A DNA stretch of 64,000 nucleotides, taken from assembly GCA_016780065.1 (NCBI GenBank), contig JADHML010000004.1, positions 1 through 64,000 on the forward strand. Direction: 5' to 3'. A program made the position numbers and the translations under genes. Of the stretch, positions 1-8,017 are shown piece by piece; within the stretch, counting starts at the first letter, position 1, and each line of letters begins with the position of its first letter. The stretch comes from Flavobacteriaceae bacterium. GTDB taxonomy: Bacteria > Bacteroidota > Bacteroidia > Flavobacteriales > Flavobacteriaceae. The notes below the pieces were generated by a model. That model was not told where the DNA came from. It searched no databases and saw only the letters and a list, made by a program, of their open reading frames with translations.

Positions 1-404
1 CGGCTTATTCATGGGTCATAGAGTCTAAAAACACACAGACCACCAAAACTGCTACAAGTGATACATGGAAGTTTTATTTGGCAGGCCCAGGAACATCAAA
101 CCATGTGCCTTTTCCTGCCGCCCTGCTAAGCCCAGAGCGAGACGCTCGAATTGCTAGAAACAGTAATGGTGAAGTTGATTTTTCATGGGAAGGCGCTGAT
201 CCAGACGCCAACGACGAATTGACATACACTTTATATGTTGATGACATAGACGGCAAACAAACACCTAGTAGTGTATGGTCTGATTTAAATGATCAATCTG
301 TAAGCGTGGCACTTGATGGATCCACAAAATACTATTGGAGGGTGTTCACTTCTGATGGTTCCAACAGTAGTTTTTCGCAGATACAGACCTTTACAACGGA
401 ATAA
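1..404 (+). CDS. Fibronectin type III-like surface protein, C-terminal end (5' truncated)
   Basis: The frame is open from base 3 to a TAA at 402-404, so this is the last 133 residues of a gene that begins left of the window. The visible part ends one repeat (a W-x-F strand) and then carries a full repeat of about 85 residues, with the pattern FSWEGADPD, LTYTLYVDD and YYWRVFTSDG typical of fibronectin type III or SusE/SusF-like beta-sandwich modules in Bacteroidota surface lipoproteins. No T9SS sorting domain is present at the C-terminus. The function is probably binding or structural at the cell surface; the substrate cannot be told from this fragment. Confidence 0.7.
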   Translation, partial: AYSWVIESKNTQTTKTATSDTWKFYLAGPGTSNHVPFPAALLSPERDARIARNSNGEVDFSWEGADPDANDELTYTLYVDDIDGKQTPSSVWSDLNDQSVSVALDGSTKYYWRVFTSDGSNSSFSQIQTFTTE

Positions 405-467
405 TCATTGTAGGACTAAACCCATATATCTTCATCATATTTATTACATTTAGAATAAACAGGAAAG

Positions 468-749
468 ATGCTCAAAAAAAATCCATACATCTTCGCAATT
501 TGTTTGTCTTTTTTGTTGATCCCTTTTATCGGTATGCAGCTTACTGACAGCATCGAGTGGTCTTTGTTAGACTTTGCGGTTATGGGAATTTTGTTATTTG
601 GTCTTGGCTCTGGGATTCAATGGGCAAGGGAAAAAATCCAAACCCCTCGGAAAAAACAAGTTTTTGTGGGCCTTTTGATATTAACTTTTCTATTGGTTTG
701 GGCTGAGCTTGCCGTTGGAATTTTAGGCACTCCATTTGCAGGAAATTAA
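468..749 (+). CDS. Small hypothetical membrane protein (93 aa)
   Basis: This 93-residue protein starts at an ATG 63 bases after the preceding gene. It has three hydrophobic stretches, at about residues 8-24, 31-52 and 64-86, with a basic loop (REKIQTPRKKQ) between the second and third, so it is most likely a three-span inner-membrane protein. I do not recognise the family. It could be cotranscribed with the fibronectin-type gene upstream. The next 390 bases hold no conventional gene on this strand apart from the 25-codon ORF described separately. Confidence 0.6.
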   Translation: MLKKNPYIFAICLSFLLIPFIGMQLTDSIEWSLLDFAVMGILLFGLGSGIQWAREKIQTPRKKQVFVGLLILTFLLVWAELAVGILGTPFAGN

Positions 750-978
750 AATGAATTCTCATATTGTTGATTTCACAATTAAACAAAGTGAAACACACAA
801 TTTGTTTTTATATCATTAGTTATTTAATAATATTTTATTAACTTAGTAAAATAAATGAGCGAAAACACTTATTTCGCATCTTGACCCGTGTGGACTGGGT
901 CTAACAATAGAGTCGCGGGTGGAGAGAACGCACCCGGAACAATCGTTACATAAGTTTAATGCTTTAAATTATATAATT

Positions 979-1056
979 ATGAGCAATGAAATTATGTTAG
1001 CACTTGCACTCAATCAAGGTCATGCACATGCCTTGGTTCGCGAAGAAAAAAAATAA
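979..1056 (+). CDS. Short ORF (25 aa) inside the structured RNA
   Basis: ATG at 979, TAA at 1054-1056. The peptide begins MSNEIMLALALNQG and continues HAHALVREEKK. It has a short hydrophobic stretch, a His-Ala-His motif and a charged tail. It ends 13 bases before a strong terminator hairpin, so the ORF fills the 3' part of a compact transcription unit. It does not look like the usual amino-acid leader peptides (only two His) and does not end in an ALAA-type tmRNA tag. Translation is unproven. Confidence 0.35.
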   Translation: MSNEIMLALALNQGHAHALVREEKK

Positions 1057-1069
1057 TTTTCTTCCACAA

Positions 1070-1105
1070 TTGTAAACGGCTCCCAAGGAGCCGTTTTTTT
1101 TACAA
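1070..1105 (+). terminator. Rho-independent terminator after the 25-codon ORF
   Basis: AAACGGCTCC (1074-1083) pairs with GGAGCCGTTT (1087-1096) around a three-base loop and is followed by a T-run; the outer bases TTGTAAA/TTTACAA extend the stem further. It is bidirectional in appearance, but the T-run favours the plus strand. It separates the small RNA unit from the hydroxylase gene at 1144. Confidence 0.8.
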
Positions 1106-1143
1106 TTTATTTTCTATTTAGCTGATTTTTATACCTTTACGTA

Positions 1144-2196
1144 ATGAGAGACTTGAAATACCTCTTGGCTTATACTGTGCCACTATCAGCTTATATATCC
1201 TTTGAATCCTTTGGTTTAGGAACCTATACGGCCGTATTTTATGCCTTTGTGATATTGCCTATCCTTGATTTGATTACAGGGAAAACCACCACCAATTTGA
1301 ATCCAGAAAAAATTCAACAAAAAGCAGCCAATAAAATCTTTGATTGGATGCTTTATCTAAACTTACCCATAGTATTTTGTCTTCTCTATGTGGTTTTTTC
1401 AAAAATATTAACCACAGATTACACAACCACAGAGTATATCGGTTTGTCGCTTTCAACCGGGATTTTATTAGCGACCAATGGCATCAATGTTGCTCACGAG
1501 CTAGGACATCGAAAAAGCTTGGTCGAACGCCTGATGAGTAAAACACTATATATGCCATGCTTGTACATGCATTTTTACATAGAACATAATTTTGGACATC
1601 ATTTTAAGGTAGCCACTATTGAAGACGGCGCAACCGCTAGATACAATCAATCTGTTTATGCTTTTTGGATAAGATCGGTCAGCAAACAGTATGTGGATGC
1701 ATGGAAGAAGCAATTCGAACTTCTCAAAAACCAAAACCAGCCCTTCTTTTCTTGGAAAAACGACATGCTGTTCTATCACCTCATACAACCTCTTTATTTA
1801 GCAGGTATCTTGCTTTGGTTTTCTCCAAAAGTGATGATGTTTGCTCTATTGGTTGGCGTCATATCATTTTTGTTTTTGGAATGCATCAACTATATAGAGC
1901 ATTATGGACTGAGGAGATTTAAAACAACCTCAGGAAGGTATGAACGAGTACAACCCCATCATTCTTGGAATTCTAATCACAACATTGGTAGAATAGTACT
2001 CTATGAACTTACCCGTCATAGCGATCATCACTTCAAGGCCTCCAAAAAATATCAAATACTTGATAGCCATGAAAAAAGCCCGCATCTTCCACTGGGTTAT
2101 CCGGCTTCCATTCTGTTGAGCTTGATGTCTCCTCTTTGGTTTTGGTTTATGAATCCATTAGTGCCTCAAAACATGAAACCTGAACTCAAAAAATAG
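1144..2196 (+). CDS. alkB: AlkB-like membrane alkane/fatty-acid hydroxylase
   Basis: The 350-residue integral membrane protein carries the histidine boxes of the AlkB di-iron hydroxylases in the right order: HELGHRK at 118-124, EHNFGHH at 147-153, NYIEHYGL at 249-256 and RHSDHH at 291-296. Six or so hydrophobic helices surround them. AlkB enzymes hydroxylate the terminal carbon of medium-chain alkanes or related chains, using electrons from rubredoxin. No rubredoxin or rubredoxin reductase gene is nearby, so the electron donor must be encoded elsewhere. At about 350 residues it is somewhat shorter than the classic 400-residue AlkB. The substrate is not settled by sequence. A TACCTTTA box lies five bases before the ATG. 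Confidence 0.8.
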   Translation: MRDLKYLLAYTVPLSAYISFESFGLGTYTAVFYAFVILPILDLITGKTTTNLNPEKIQQKAANKIFDWMLYLNLPIVFCLLYVVFSKILTTDYTTTEYIGLSLSTGILLATNGINVAHELGHRKSLVERLMSKTLYMPCLYMHFYIEHNFGHHFKVATIEDGATARYNQSVYAFWIRSVSKQYVDAWKKQFELLKNQNQPFFSWKNDMLFYHLIQPLYLAGILLWFSPKVMMFALLVGVISFLFLECINYIEHYGLRRFKTTSGRYERVQPHHSWNSNHNIGRIVLYELTRHSDHHFKASKKYQILDSHEKSPHLPLGYPASILLSLMSPLWFWFMNPLVPQNMKPELKK

Positions 2197-2259
2197 GCTC
2201 ATTATTTTTTTTAAAATGGTTAGTGATTAAATAAATCGCTGAAGTCTTTAGAATTGGGT

Positions 2260-2267
2260 TACTTTTG
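2260..2267 (+). promoter_or_regulatory. Putative -7 promoter element for sulP
   Basis: TACTTTTG matches the Bacteroidota -7 consensus TAnnTTTG and lies 23 bases before the TTG start of the SulP gene. I see no convincing TTG-type -33 box at the expected distance. Confidence 0.35.
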
Positions 2268-2290
2268 CCACTTGTTTTAAAAAAAGGGGT

Positions 2291-3895
2291 TTGAAAGCAT
2301 TTCATTTTATTGATAAATCGGTACGCGCTAATTTTAGAAACGATCTTTTATCTGGGATTACAGTTGCCTTGGCCTTGGTTCCTGAGGCGGTTGCCTTTGC
2401 ATTTGTTGCAGGGATTTCTCCTATCGTAGGTCTTTACGGCGCTTTTATGATGGGTCTGATTACGTCTATTTTTGGAGGTCGACCAGGGATGATTTCGGGT
2501 GCCACGGGCGCTATGGCAGTTGTTATGGTTCATCTTGTTCGCGAGGGCAACGAACTTGGCGGAAGCGATGCGTCAGGACTTCAATATCTTTTTGCCACCC
2601 TATTGTTAACAGGCTTGATTCAAATGAGCGCAGGCTTTTTGCGTCTGGGTAAATTTGTCAGAATGATCCCCCGTTCAGTGATGATGGGTTTCGTCAACGG
2701 GCTTGCAATTGTCATTTTTCTTTCCCAATTAGGGATGTTTAAAAAACAAGGTTCTTGGCTTGTAGGAAGCGAACTTTACATTATGATAGGCTTGGTGGCT
2801 TTGACTATGACCATCATGTTTGTTTTGCCCTTGATTACCAAAAAAATTCCAGCGGCACTCAGCGCTATTTTAGCAGTCTCTTTATTGGTCATCTTCGGCA
2901 ATATGGAAACAGAGACTGTCCGATCCTTTATTCAGGCCAATGGTGGGGATGGCATCCAGGCTGGTTTGCCAACATTCCAGGTGCCACTTATCGCTTTTTC
3001 GTTAGAAACACTAGTTTTTATAGCGCCCTATGCGATCATTTTAGCCGCTATTGGGCTCATTGAATCCCTGATGACATTAAATCTTATTGATGAGCTGACG
3101 GACTCCCATGGGAGTGGCAATCGCGAGTGCGTTGCACAAGGGGCCGCCAACATCACCAATGGATTCTTCGGTGGTATGGGAGGCTGTGCTATGATTGGGC
3201 AGAGCATTATCAACATCAAATCGGGAGGAAGAGGCCGTTTATCAGGGGTTACCGCAGCTCTCGCGTTGTTATTGTTTATATTGTTTGGATCTAGCTACAT
3301 AGAACAGATTCCCATAGCTGCTTTGGTAGGGGTCATGTTTATGGTGGTCTTTGGCACATTTGCTTGGAGTACGTTTAAAATTTGGAACAAAGTGCCTTTT
3401 TCAGACTTGTTTGTTATCGTGCTTGTAACTTCGCTGACGGTCATTTTTGACTTAGCAATCGCCGTATTAGCAGGAGTTATCATTTCATCTTTGGTTTTCT
3501 CTTGGGAAAATGCAAAACGCATTCGGGCTCGGAAAAAGACAGACGAATATGGCGTCAAACACTACCAGATTTATGGTCCTTTGTTTTTCGGGTGTATTGA
3601 ACTATTTAACAGCAAATTTGATGTTAAAAACGACCCCGAAGAGGTTATAATCGACTTTAAAGAGTCAAGAATCATGGATCAATCTGCCATTGAATGCATC
3701 AATAAGTTAGCAGAAAGGTATTTGAAAAATGGTAAGAACATTCATCTTCGACACCTATCATCGGATTGTACAAAATTGATAAAAAAAGCAGAAAAAATTT
3801 GTGAAGTCAATGTATTAGAAGACCCCAACTATTTTGTCGCAATTGACAATTTTCGACAAGCCCAAAAGACAATAACGACAAGCCAAAAGGATTAA
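2291..3895 (+). CDS. SulP family inorganic anion transporter with STAS domain
   Basis: The 534-residue protein opens with the SulP signature region (FRNDLLSGITVALALVPEAVAFA) and has ten to twelve membrane helices up to about residue 420, then a cytosolic STAS domain (about 430-520) with VIIDFKESRIMDQSAIE. SulP proteins carry sulfate, bicarbonate or other anions, usually with Na+ or H+. The GGMGGCAMIGQS motif in the middle is typical of this family. The start is a TTG at 2291, chosen because the family N-terminus begins there and no in-frame ATG precedes it. The anion cannot be deduced from the sequence. The gene appears to be a single transcription unit. Confidence 0.88.
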   Translation: MKAFHFIDKSVRANFRNDLLSGITVALALVPEAVAFAFVAGISPIVGLYGAFMMGLITSIFGGRPGMISGATGAMAVVMVHLVREGNELGGSDASGLQYLFATLLLTGLIQMSAGFLRLGKFVRMIPRSVMMGFVNGLAIVIFLSQLGMFKKQGSWLVGSELYIMIGLVALTMTIMFVLPLITKKIPAALSAILAVSLLVIFGNMETETVRSFIQANGGDGIQAGLPTFQVPLIAFSLETLVFIAPYAIILAAIGLIESLMTLNLIDELTDSHGSGNRECVAQGAANITNGFFGGMGGCAMIGQSIINIKSGGRGRLSGVTAALALLLFILFGSSYIEQIPIAALVGVMFMVVFGTFAWSTFKIWNKVPFSDLFVIVLVTSLTVIFDLAIAVLAGVIISSLVFSWENAKRIRARKKTDEYGVKHYQIYGPLFFGCIELFNSKFDVKNDPEEVIIDFKESRIMDQSAIECINKLAERYLKNGKNIHLRHLSSDCTKLIKKAEKICEVNVLEDPNYFVAIDNFRQAQKTITTSQKD

Positions 3896-3985
3896 AAGGC
3901 AGAATAAGATTTTCCATTTTATTTTTAATTAAATTTGGGAAGATTTTTGCAATTTGCACAATAGAACCAAACTTTTTACTTAAGA

Positions 3986-4855
3986 ATGAAAAACAACAAA
4001 ACTTTCTTTGGGATTACCATTCTGGCTGTTCTAATTGCAACGACACTATATATGAAATCGAATCAAGAGACCCCCGATTCTTTACCCTCAGCCCCTCAAT
4101 GGGAAGTAGATTTTTTTGATGACTTTAACACATTTAACACTGACAACTGGCAAGACCAACGAATTTGGGTCAACGATGAAAAACAGTGTTATGTTCCAGA
4201 TGGTCAATATGGAACTCGAGAAGTGAGTGACGGCACTTTGAAAATCAAAGTTGTCAATGTTGGAGAAAAGATAAGCTGTGACAATATGGACAAGCATGGC
4301 AATCAACACCCAGACACCGAGTATGTTGCCGGGAGAATTGCCTCCAAAAACAGAAAGGAGTTTATAAAAGGCAAGTGGACCGCTAGGTTGCGACTCTACG
4401 GAAATGGCACAAAGAGTATGTTCCCAGCTTGGTGGATATTGGGCGCTCAAAACAATGAGTCCCCTGTACAAGAACCCGATGAAAATATATGTTGGCCATT
4501 AACTGGATCTGGAGAGATTGATATATTTGAACACCATGGCGATTATGGAAGTGATCATTATACGGCTGGAGCCATTAAAAACTTAGGGGAGTGCGATAAA
4601 GGCGATTGGAGAACGCTTCGAACAGACCTCCCTGCAACCCTAGATCAATTTCATGAATATTCTGTAGAGTGGGAAGCGGACGACTTGGTTTACCGCCTTG
4701 ATGGAGAAGAAGTGTATAGAAATCAAGGAGAAGGTAATAAATATCCCGAACCTATGTTTGCAATTCTAAACTTTGCTAAAATCACCGACAGCCCTATGAC
4801 GGGTGAGTGGGTAATGGAAGTTGACTGGGTAAAACATGAATACAGAAAAAAATAA
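3986..4855 (+). CDS. GH16 family beta-glucanase, membrane-anchored or secreted
   Basis: The 289-residue protein has one N-terminal hydrophobic segment (residues 8-22) with no lipobox cysteine, then a GH16 jelly-roll domain. The catalytic motif GEIDIFE at 176-182 gives nucleophile E177, D179 and acid/base E182 in the ExDxxE spacing of laminarinases and other beta-bulge GH16 enzymes. It has four or more cysteines, possibly in disulfides. It lies 37 bases before the DUF4956 gene on the same strand and 15 kb from the main laminarin locus, so its substrate may be a different beta-glucan or galactan. The subfamily is not assigned. Confidence 0.85.
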   Translation: MKNNKTFFGITILAVLIATTLYMKSNQETPDSLPSAPQWEVDFFDDFNTFNTDNWQDQRIWVNDEKQCYVPDGQYGTREVSDGTLKIKVVNVGEKISCDNMDKHGNQHPDTEYVAGRIASKNRKEFIKGKWTARLRLYGNGTKSMFPAWWILGAQNNESPVQEPDENICWPLTGSGEIDIFEHHGDYGSDHYTAGAIKNLGECDKGDWRTLRTDLPATLDQFHEYSVEWEADDLVYRLDGEEVYRNQGEGNKYPEPMFAILNFAKITDSPMTGEWVMEVDWVKHEYRKK

Positions 4856-4892
4856 AGCTCATTTTTGAGAACAAACAATAAACAATTACCAC

Positions 4893-5519
4893 ATGGAATT
4901 TGAAGAGAGTTTACGTTTTTTAGGTATTAAAATAATTAACACGGGAGATTTTTTTGAATTACTATTAAGACTAGCACTTAACAGTTTGGTGGTTTATATC
5001 CTGACCAAGAAAGTATATTTAAAACGAAATGGAACGATTTCTTTCTTTTTTGGGTATAATACAATTGCATTAATTACTTTTCTGTTGTGCTTTTTGCTCA
5101 GTAGTGTCAAACTAGAATTGGGATTTGCTTTGGGGTTGTTTGCCATTTTTGCCATCATGCGTTTTCGCACTGGGACCATACCTATCAAAGAAATGGCTTA
5201 TTTGTTTACGACGATCGGCATAGCAGTCATCAACGCTTTGGCCAACAAAAAAGTAAGTTATGCCGAATTGTTTCTTGCCAATTCAGTAGTTCTTCTAATG
5301 GTATGGCTGCTTGAATCCTATCTTCAAAAAAACCAAGAAGAAGCGCTTCAATCCTTTACAATCGTTTTGTCCAATATTGAAGAAGTGACTCGCTGGAATC
5401 GCTCGGAAATGATTCAAGAGTTAGAAAATAGATCTGGCAAAAAAATTGTTGACTACAAAACAAAAAAAATCAACCTTTTAAGCGATAGTATGGAAATTAC
5501 CATATATCTAAAAAAATAG
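4893..5519 (+). CDS. DUF4956 family membrane protein
   Basis: The 208-residue protein has about four to five membrane helices in the first 145 residues, including the conserved FALGLFAIFAIMRFRTGTIPIKEMAYLF block (written here in part: AIMRFRTGTIPIKEMAY) characteristic of DUF4956. The last 60 residues form a soluble tail. In many bacteria DUF4956 genes sit beside CotH-type kinases and VTC-domain polyphosphate polymerases; here CotH and DUF2490 are present but no VTC gene is visible. It is followed 11 bases later by the DUF2490 gene, so the two probably form an operon. The molecular role is unknown. Confidence 0.75.
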   Translation: MEFEESLRFLGIKIINTGDFFELLLRLALNSLVVYILTKKVYLKRNGTISFFFGYNTIALITFLLCFLLSSVKLELGFALGLFAIFAIMRFRTGTIPIKEMAYLFTTIGIAVINALANKKVSYAELFLANSVVLLMVWLLESYLQKNQEEALQSFTIVLSNIEEVTRWNRSEMIQELENRSGKKIVDYKTKKINLLSDSMEITIYLKK

Positions 5520-5530
5520 ATCTCTCAAAA

Positions 5531-6241
5531 ATGAAAAACAGATACTTAATAATGTTCTTACTAGGGGTTCTGTCTTGTGGAACTCTTTATGCTCAACAAA
5601 ATGACAACTCTTATGATGCTGAAAAATTAGAAAGTTGGAATGGTTTGAAAGTAGCCTATCCTTTTTCAAAAACAGTAACATTTGCTGCAGAAGCACAATT
5701 GAGACTTAAATCATTCGGGAACACCTACAGTCAAGCTTTTTTGGAATTGCAAACTATTTATGAACCATTCAAATCACTAGAGCTTGGACTTGGTTATAGA
5801 AACATCGACAGCTACGACGATGTGGGCAAAAATCAAGGTCATGAAAACTTTCATCGATATTCTGCTTATGTGCTAGGTAAAATGGCTGTTAAAAGATGGG
5901 ATTTTAATGCACGTATACAACATCAAACCAAAAGGGAAATAAATGATTCTTCATCTAAGAAAAATAACAGCTATTGGAGAACAAAATTAGGCTTCAAATA
6001 CAACATTCGAAATTGGAAGTTAGACCCACGTTTTGCAGTTGAATTTTTTATGCAAGATCGGTTCGATCCTCAAGATTCGTACAATAAGTTTAGAGCATCA
6101 TTTGGCACTCGAGTGAATTTAAAAAACAAACGCAATCTTGTAATCAAATATCTCTTCGAGGAATCAGTAAACAAGACAAATCCGCTTCAATACCATATTT
6201 TGAGCTTAAGTTACGGGCTATCCTTGAAAAAGTCTAATTAA
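5531..6241 (+). CDS. DUF2490 outer-membrane-like protein
   Basis: The 236-residue protein has a signal peptide ending near TLYAQQ (residues 16-22). The mature part is an alternation of short amphipathic strands (LELGLGYRNID, RWDFNARIQHQTKR, WKLDPRFAVEFF) ending in an aromatic-rich final strand, the layout of a small outer-membrane beta-barrel. It fits DUF2490, which is often annotated as such in Bacteroidota. It follows DUF4956 by 11 bases and overlaps the end of the convergent CotH gene by 8 bases. The function is unknown; pairing with CotH suggests a surface role. Confidence 0.7.
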   Translation: MKNRYLIMFLLGVLSCGTLYAQQNDNSYDAEKLESWNGLKVAYPFSKTVTFAAEAQLRLKSFGNTYSQAFLELQTIYEPFKSLELGLGYRNIDSYDDVGKNQGHENFHRYSAYVLGKMAVKRWDFNARIQHQTKREINDSSSKKNNSYWRTKLGFKYNIRNWKLDPRFAVEFFMQDRFDPQDSYNKFRASFGTRVNLKNKRNLVIKYLFEESVNKTNPLQYHILSLSYGLSLKKSN

Positions 6242-7772
6242 AAGATCCGTTCATCCAGTTCATTCGAGTGTCGAGCCAGTTTTTAAGATAATTTAACTCT
6301 TCCTCATAGCTGTCATAGACATTTTTATTGTTCCACATCTCTTGTCCCAATGTTTCCCATAGCATATAGTTTTCCTTTTGTGATGCATCAATCTGCTGTG
6401 CATAACCGTCTATTTTTTCCAAGAAAAGTTCCTTGTTGTTGAAATAGAAGGAAAATCGTTCGCGAACCTTATCTCTGAAGTAAGAATCTTGTAACAGTCG
6501 ATCGAACCAAGGGTGTTCGCTTACCCAGTTTCCTTGAGGGTTAAAGGAGTTTTGATTGTAGTCTGCATTGCCATAGGAAAGATCAAAATCCCAAATGGGG
6601 CCCATTTTGATTTTACCCCCAGGTTCGTAATGAAAAAATACACTTGCGTATCCATAGGCATCTACAGACTTGCCAATTTCATTAATCAAATACCAATCCA
6701 CAAAACTAGGCACATCAATGTAGGTGCGGTATCCAGTATTGGGGTCCGAAAAATTTGACCCAAACAATACAGATTCGAACATATTGATGTGATTTTCTAT
6801 ATAAAGCTGTTGTTGGCTACCCCACTGAACATTGGGTTCTTTGATATTAAAGACGGTATCTGTCCAAAAAAACTTTTGCATTTTATCTCTAAAAATTGGA
6901 GGTTCAAAATACACATCGTCGTCATCAATTCTTCCCCGTTGGTCCATCTCCACCAAAAAACCCTCATCTCCAATGTTGACTCTGTTTGTGGACTCTTCAA
7001 CTTTTTGAGCGAGCAAATAAGTTCCTAAGGGGTTGCCATTATAAATCACTTCAATAAATTCACCCGTAGGAGAATAGTCAAACCTACTCATCACTCCCAT
7101 GTCATAAGAGATCTTGTTTCTAATCATGGTTCGATCCCAAAACTCAGCGAGTAAAACCCATCGTCTGTCTGCTGGCATACCCAATACTTCGGTTCTTTCA
7201 ATAAACTTAATTTGATAGGGTTTTTTTGGAACTTCCTCTCCGTTACTGATCCAAGATGAATTTCCTCTACCCCTTATCTGGACATTGGTCAGTTCCAAAT
7301 CTTCCATATCCAGCCCCCCATAGATGTTAACTTCTGCAGGGATGTAGGATTCATTTGAAGTAATCTCTTGTCCATAGGTGTCTATGTAAAGGATGGGAAG
7401 GCCTGTATGATATGCAACTCGAATGTTATAATCTTTACTTGCACTCTGAACGTCATTAAAAACCGAAACGACAACCTCCTTTGCAAAGTCGTTAGATGAG
7501 AGTTCATCGTTGTAGGGTAAACCATCGATTTCAATGGAACTGCCATCGTATTCAAACGTTGCAACTAGATTATTAATATCAGCCTCTTTTGACACCTTGG
7601 CTGTAAAAGTAGAGGCGCCATCAAAACTCATTGTAATGTCATTGTCTAAGCTGGGATTGAGCGCTTTTTCAAAAGAAACTTTGTTTAAGCCGACTTCAGA
7701 AAGGTCGATTTCATCTTTTTGACATGAGATAAGCAAAACGCTTAAAACAGAAAATACAAGAAGTTTTTTCAT
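6234..7772 (-). CDS. CotH kinase family lipoprotein
   Basis: The 512-residue protein has a lipoprotein signal with lipobox LISC (Cys17), an N-terminal beta-sandwich region to about 125, then a CotH domain: RGRGNSSW at 167-174, KKPYQIKF and RRWVLLAEFWDRTMIRNK following, and GPIWDFDLSYGN at 391-402, where the WDFDLS aspartate is the likely metal ligand of this atypical kinase fold. CotH proteins phosphorylate partner proteins in Bacillus spore coats; substrates in Bacteroidota are unknown. It is convergent with DUF4956-DUF2490 rather than in their operon. Being a lipoprotein, it probably works in the periplasm or at the surface, where ATP supply is unclear. Confidence 0.82.
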   Translation of the reverse strand: MKKLLVFSVLSVLLISCQKDEIDLSEVGLNKVSFEKALNPSLDNDITMSFDGASTFTAKVSKEADINNLVATFEYDGSSIEIDGLPYNDELSSNDFAKEVVVSVFNDVQSASKDYNIRVAYHTGLPILYIDTYGQEITSNESYIPAEVNIYGGLDMEDLELTNVQIRGRGNSSWISNGEEVPKKPYQIKFIERTEVLGMPADRRWVLLAEFWDRTMIRNKISYDMGVMSRFDYSPTGEFIEVIYNGNPLGTYLLAQKVEESTNRVNIGDEGFLVEMDQRGRIDDDDVYFEPPIFRDKMQKFFWTDTVFNIKEPNVQWGSQQQLYIENHINMFESVLFGSNFSDPNTGYRTYIDVPSFVDWYLINEIGKSVDAYGYASVFFHYEPGGKIKMGPIWDFDLSYGNADYNQNSFNPQGNWVSEHPWFDRLLQDSYFRDKVRERFSFYFNNKELFLEKIDGYAQQIDASQKENYMLWETLGQEMWNNKNVYDSYEEELNYLKNWLDTRMNWMNGSFN

Positions 7773-7871
7773 CAGAAGTTTAGTTTTTTAATATTACAGA
7801 AATTCTTTTTAGAAAAAAACAAAATTCATGAAATAAATTGTTTAAATTTATAACCAAAAGGCTAAACAATT

Positions 7872-8003
7872 ATGAAAAAGATAAAAACCGCAACAGTAGA
7901 TGTCCGAAAGCGCACCCTAAAGATTGTTGATTCTAAAACAAACCTAACCTATTTAGGGATGCTGAAGAGTTATATTGGCAATAAGTTAAATCGAACAATC
8001 TAA
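7872..8003 (+). CDS. Small hypothetical protein (43 aa)
   Basis: ATG at 7872, TAA at 8001-8003. The 43-residue product is strongly basic, with the start MKKIKTATVDVRKRTLKIVD and a later YLGMLKSYIGNKL segment. It lies in the 245-base spacer between two leftward genes and is the only plus-strand reading in it. Its codon use looks like real coding sequence rather than AT-rich noise, but I recognise no family and see no paired gene. It may be a small nucleic-acid-binding protein or spurious. Confidence 0.35.
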   Translation: MKKIKTATVDVRKRTLKIVDSKTNLTYLGMLKSYIGNKLNRTI

Positions 8004-8017
8004 CCCGCACTTCCCAA

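Larger units (their letters stand above)
859..1105 (+). ncRNA. Candidate structured RNA or structured leader with short ORF
   Basis: The 394-base gap between 750 and 1143 is not empty. Three short hairpins follow one another: GCGAAA/TTTCGC (859-864 with 872-877), GACCC/GGGTC (883-887 with 897-901) and CGGGTG/CACCCG (916-921 with 931-936). A 25-codon ORF (979-1056) and a strong intrinsic terminator (1070-1105) follow. The local GC content is well above the AT-rich flanks. I could not match this to tmRNA, 6S RNA, SRP RNA or a known riboswitch. It may be a small regulatory RNA, a dual-function RNA, or a leader for the alkB-like gene starting 38 bases past the terminator. The exact 5' end is a guess. 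Confidence 0.4.

Noticed and set aside
859-1105. tmRNA or 6S RNA
   Set aside because: The ORF does not end in an ALAA-like tag, there is no tRNA-like end, and there is no long internal-bulge hairpin.
3295-3558. Minus-strand reading within sulP
   Set aside because: Shadow of the membrane-protein codon pattern; no independent support.
4088-4471. Minus-strand reading of 127 residues inside the GH16 gene
   Set aside because: Fully inside a gene with clear catalytic motifs; no start context, no family pattern, so it is an antisense shadow.
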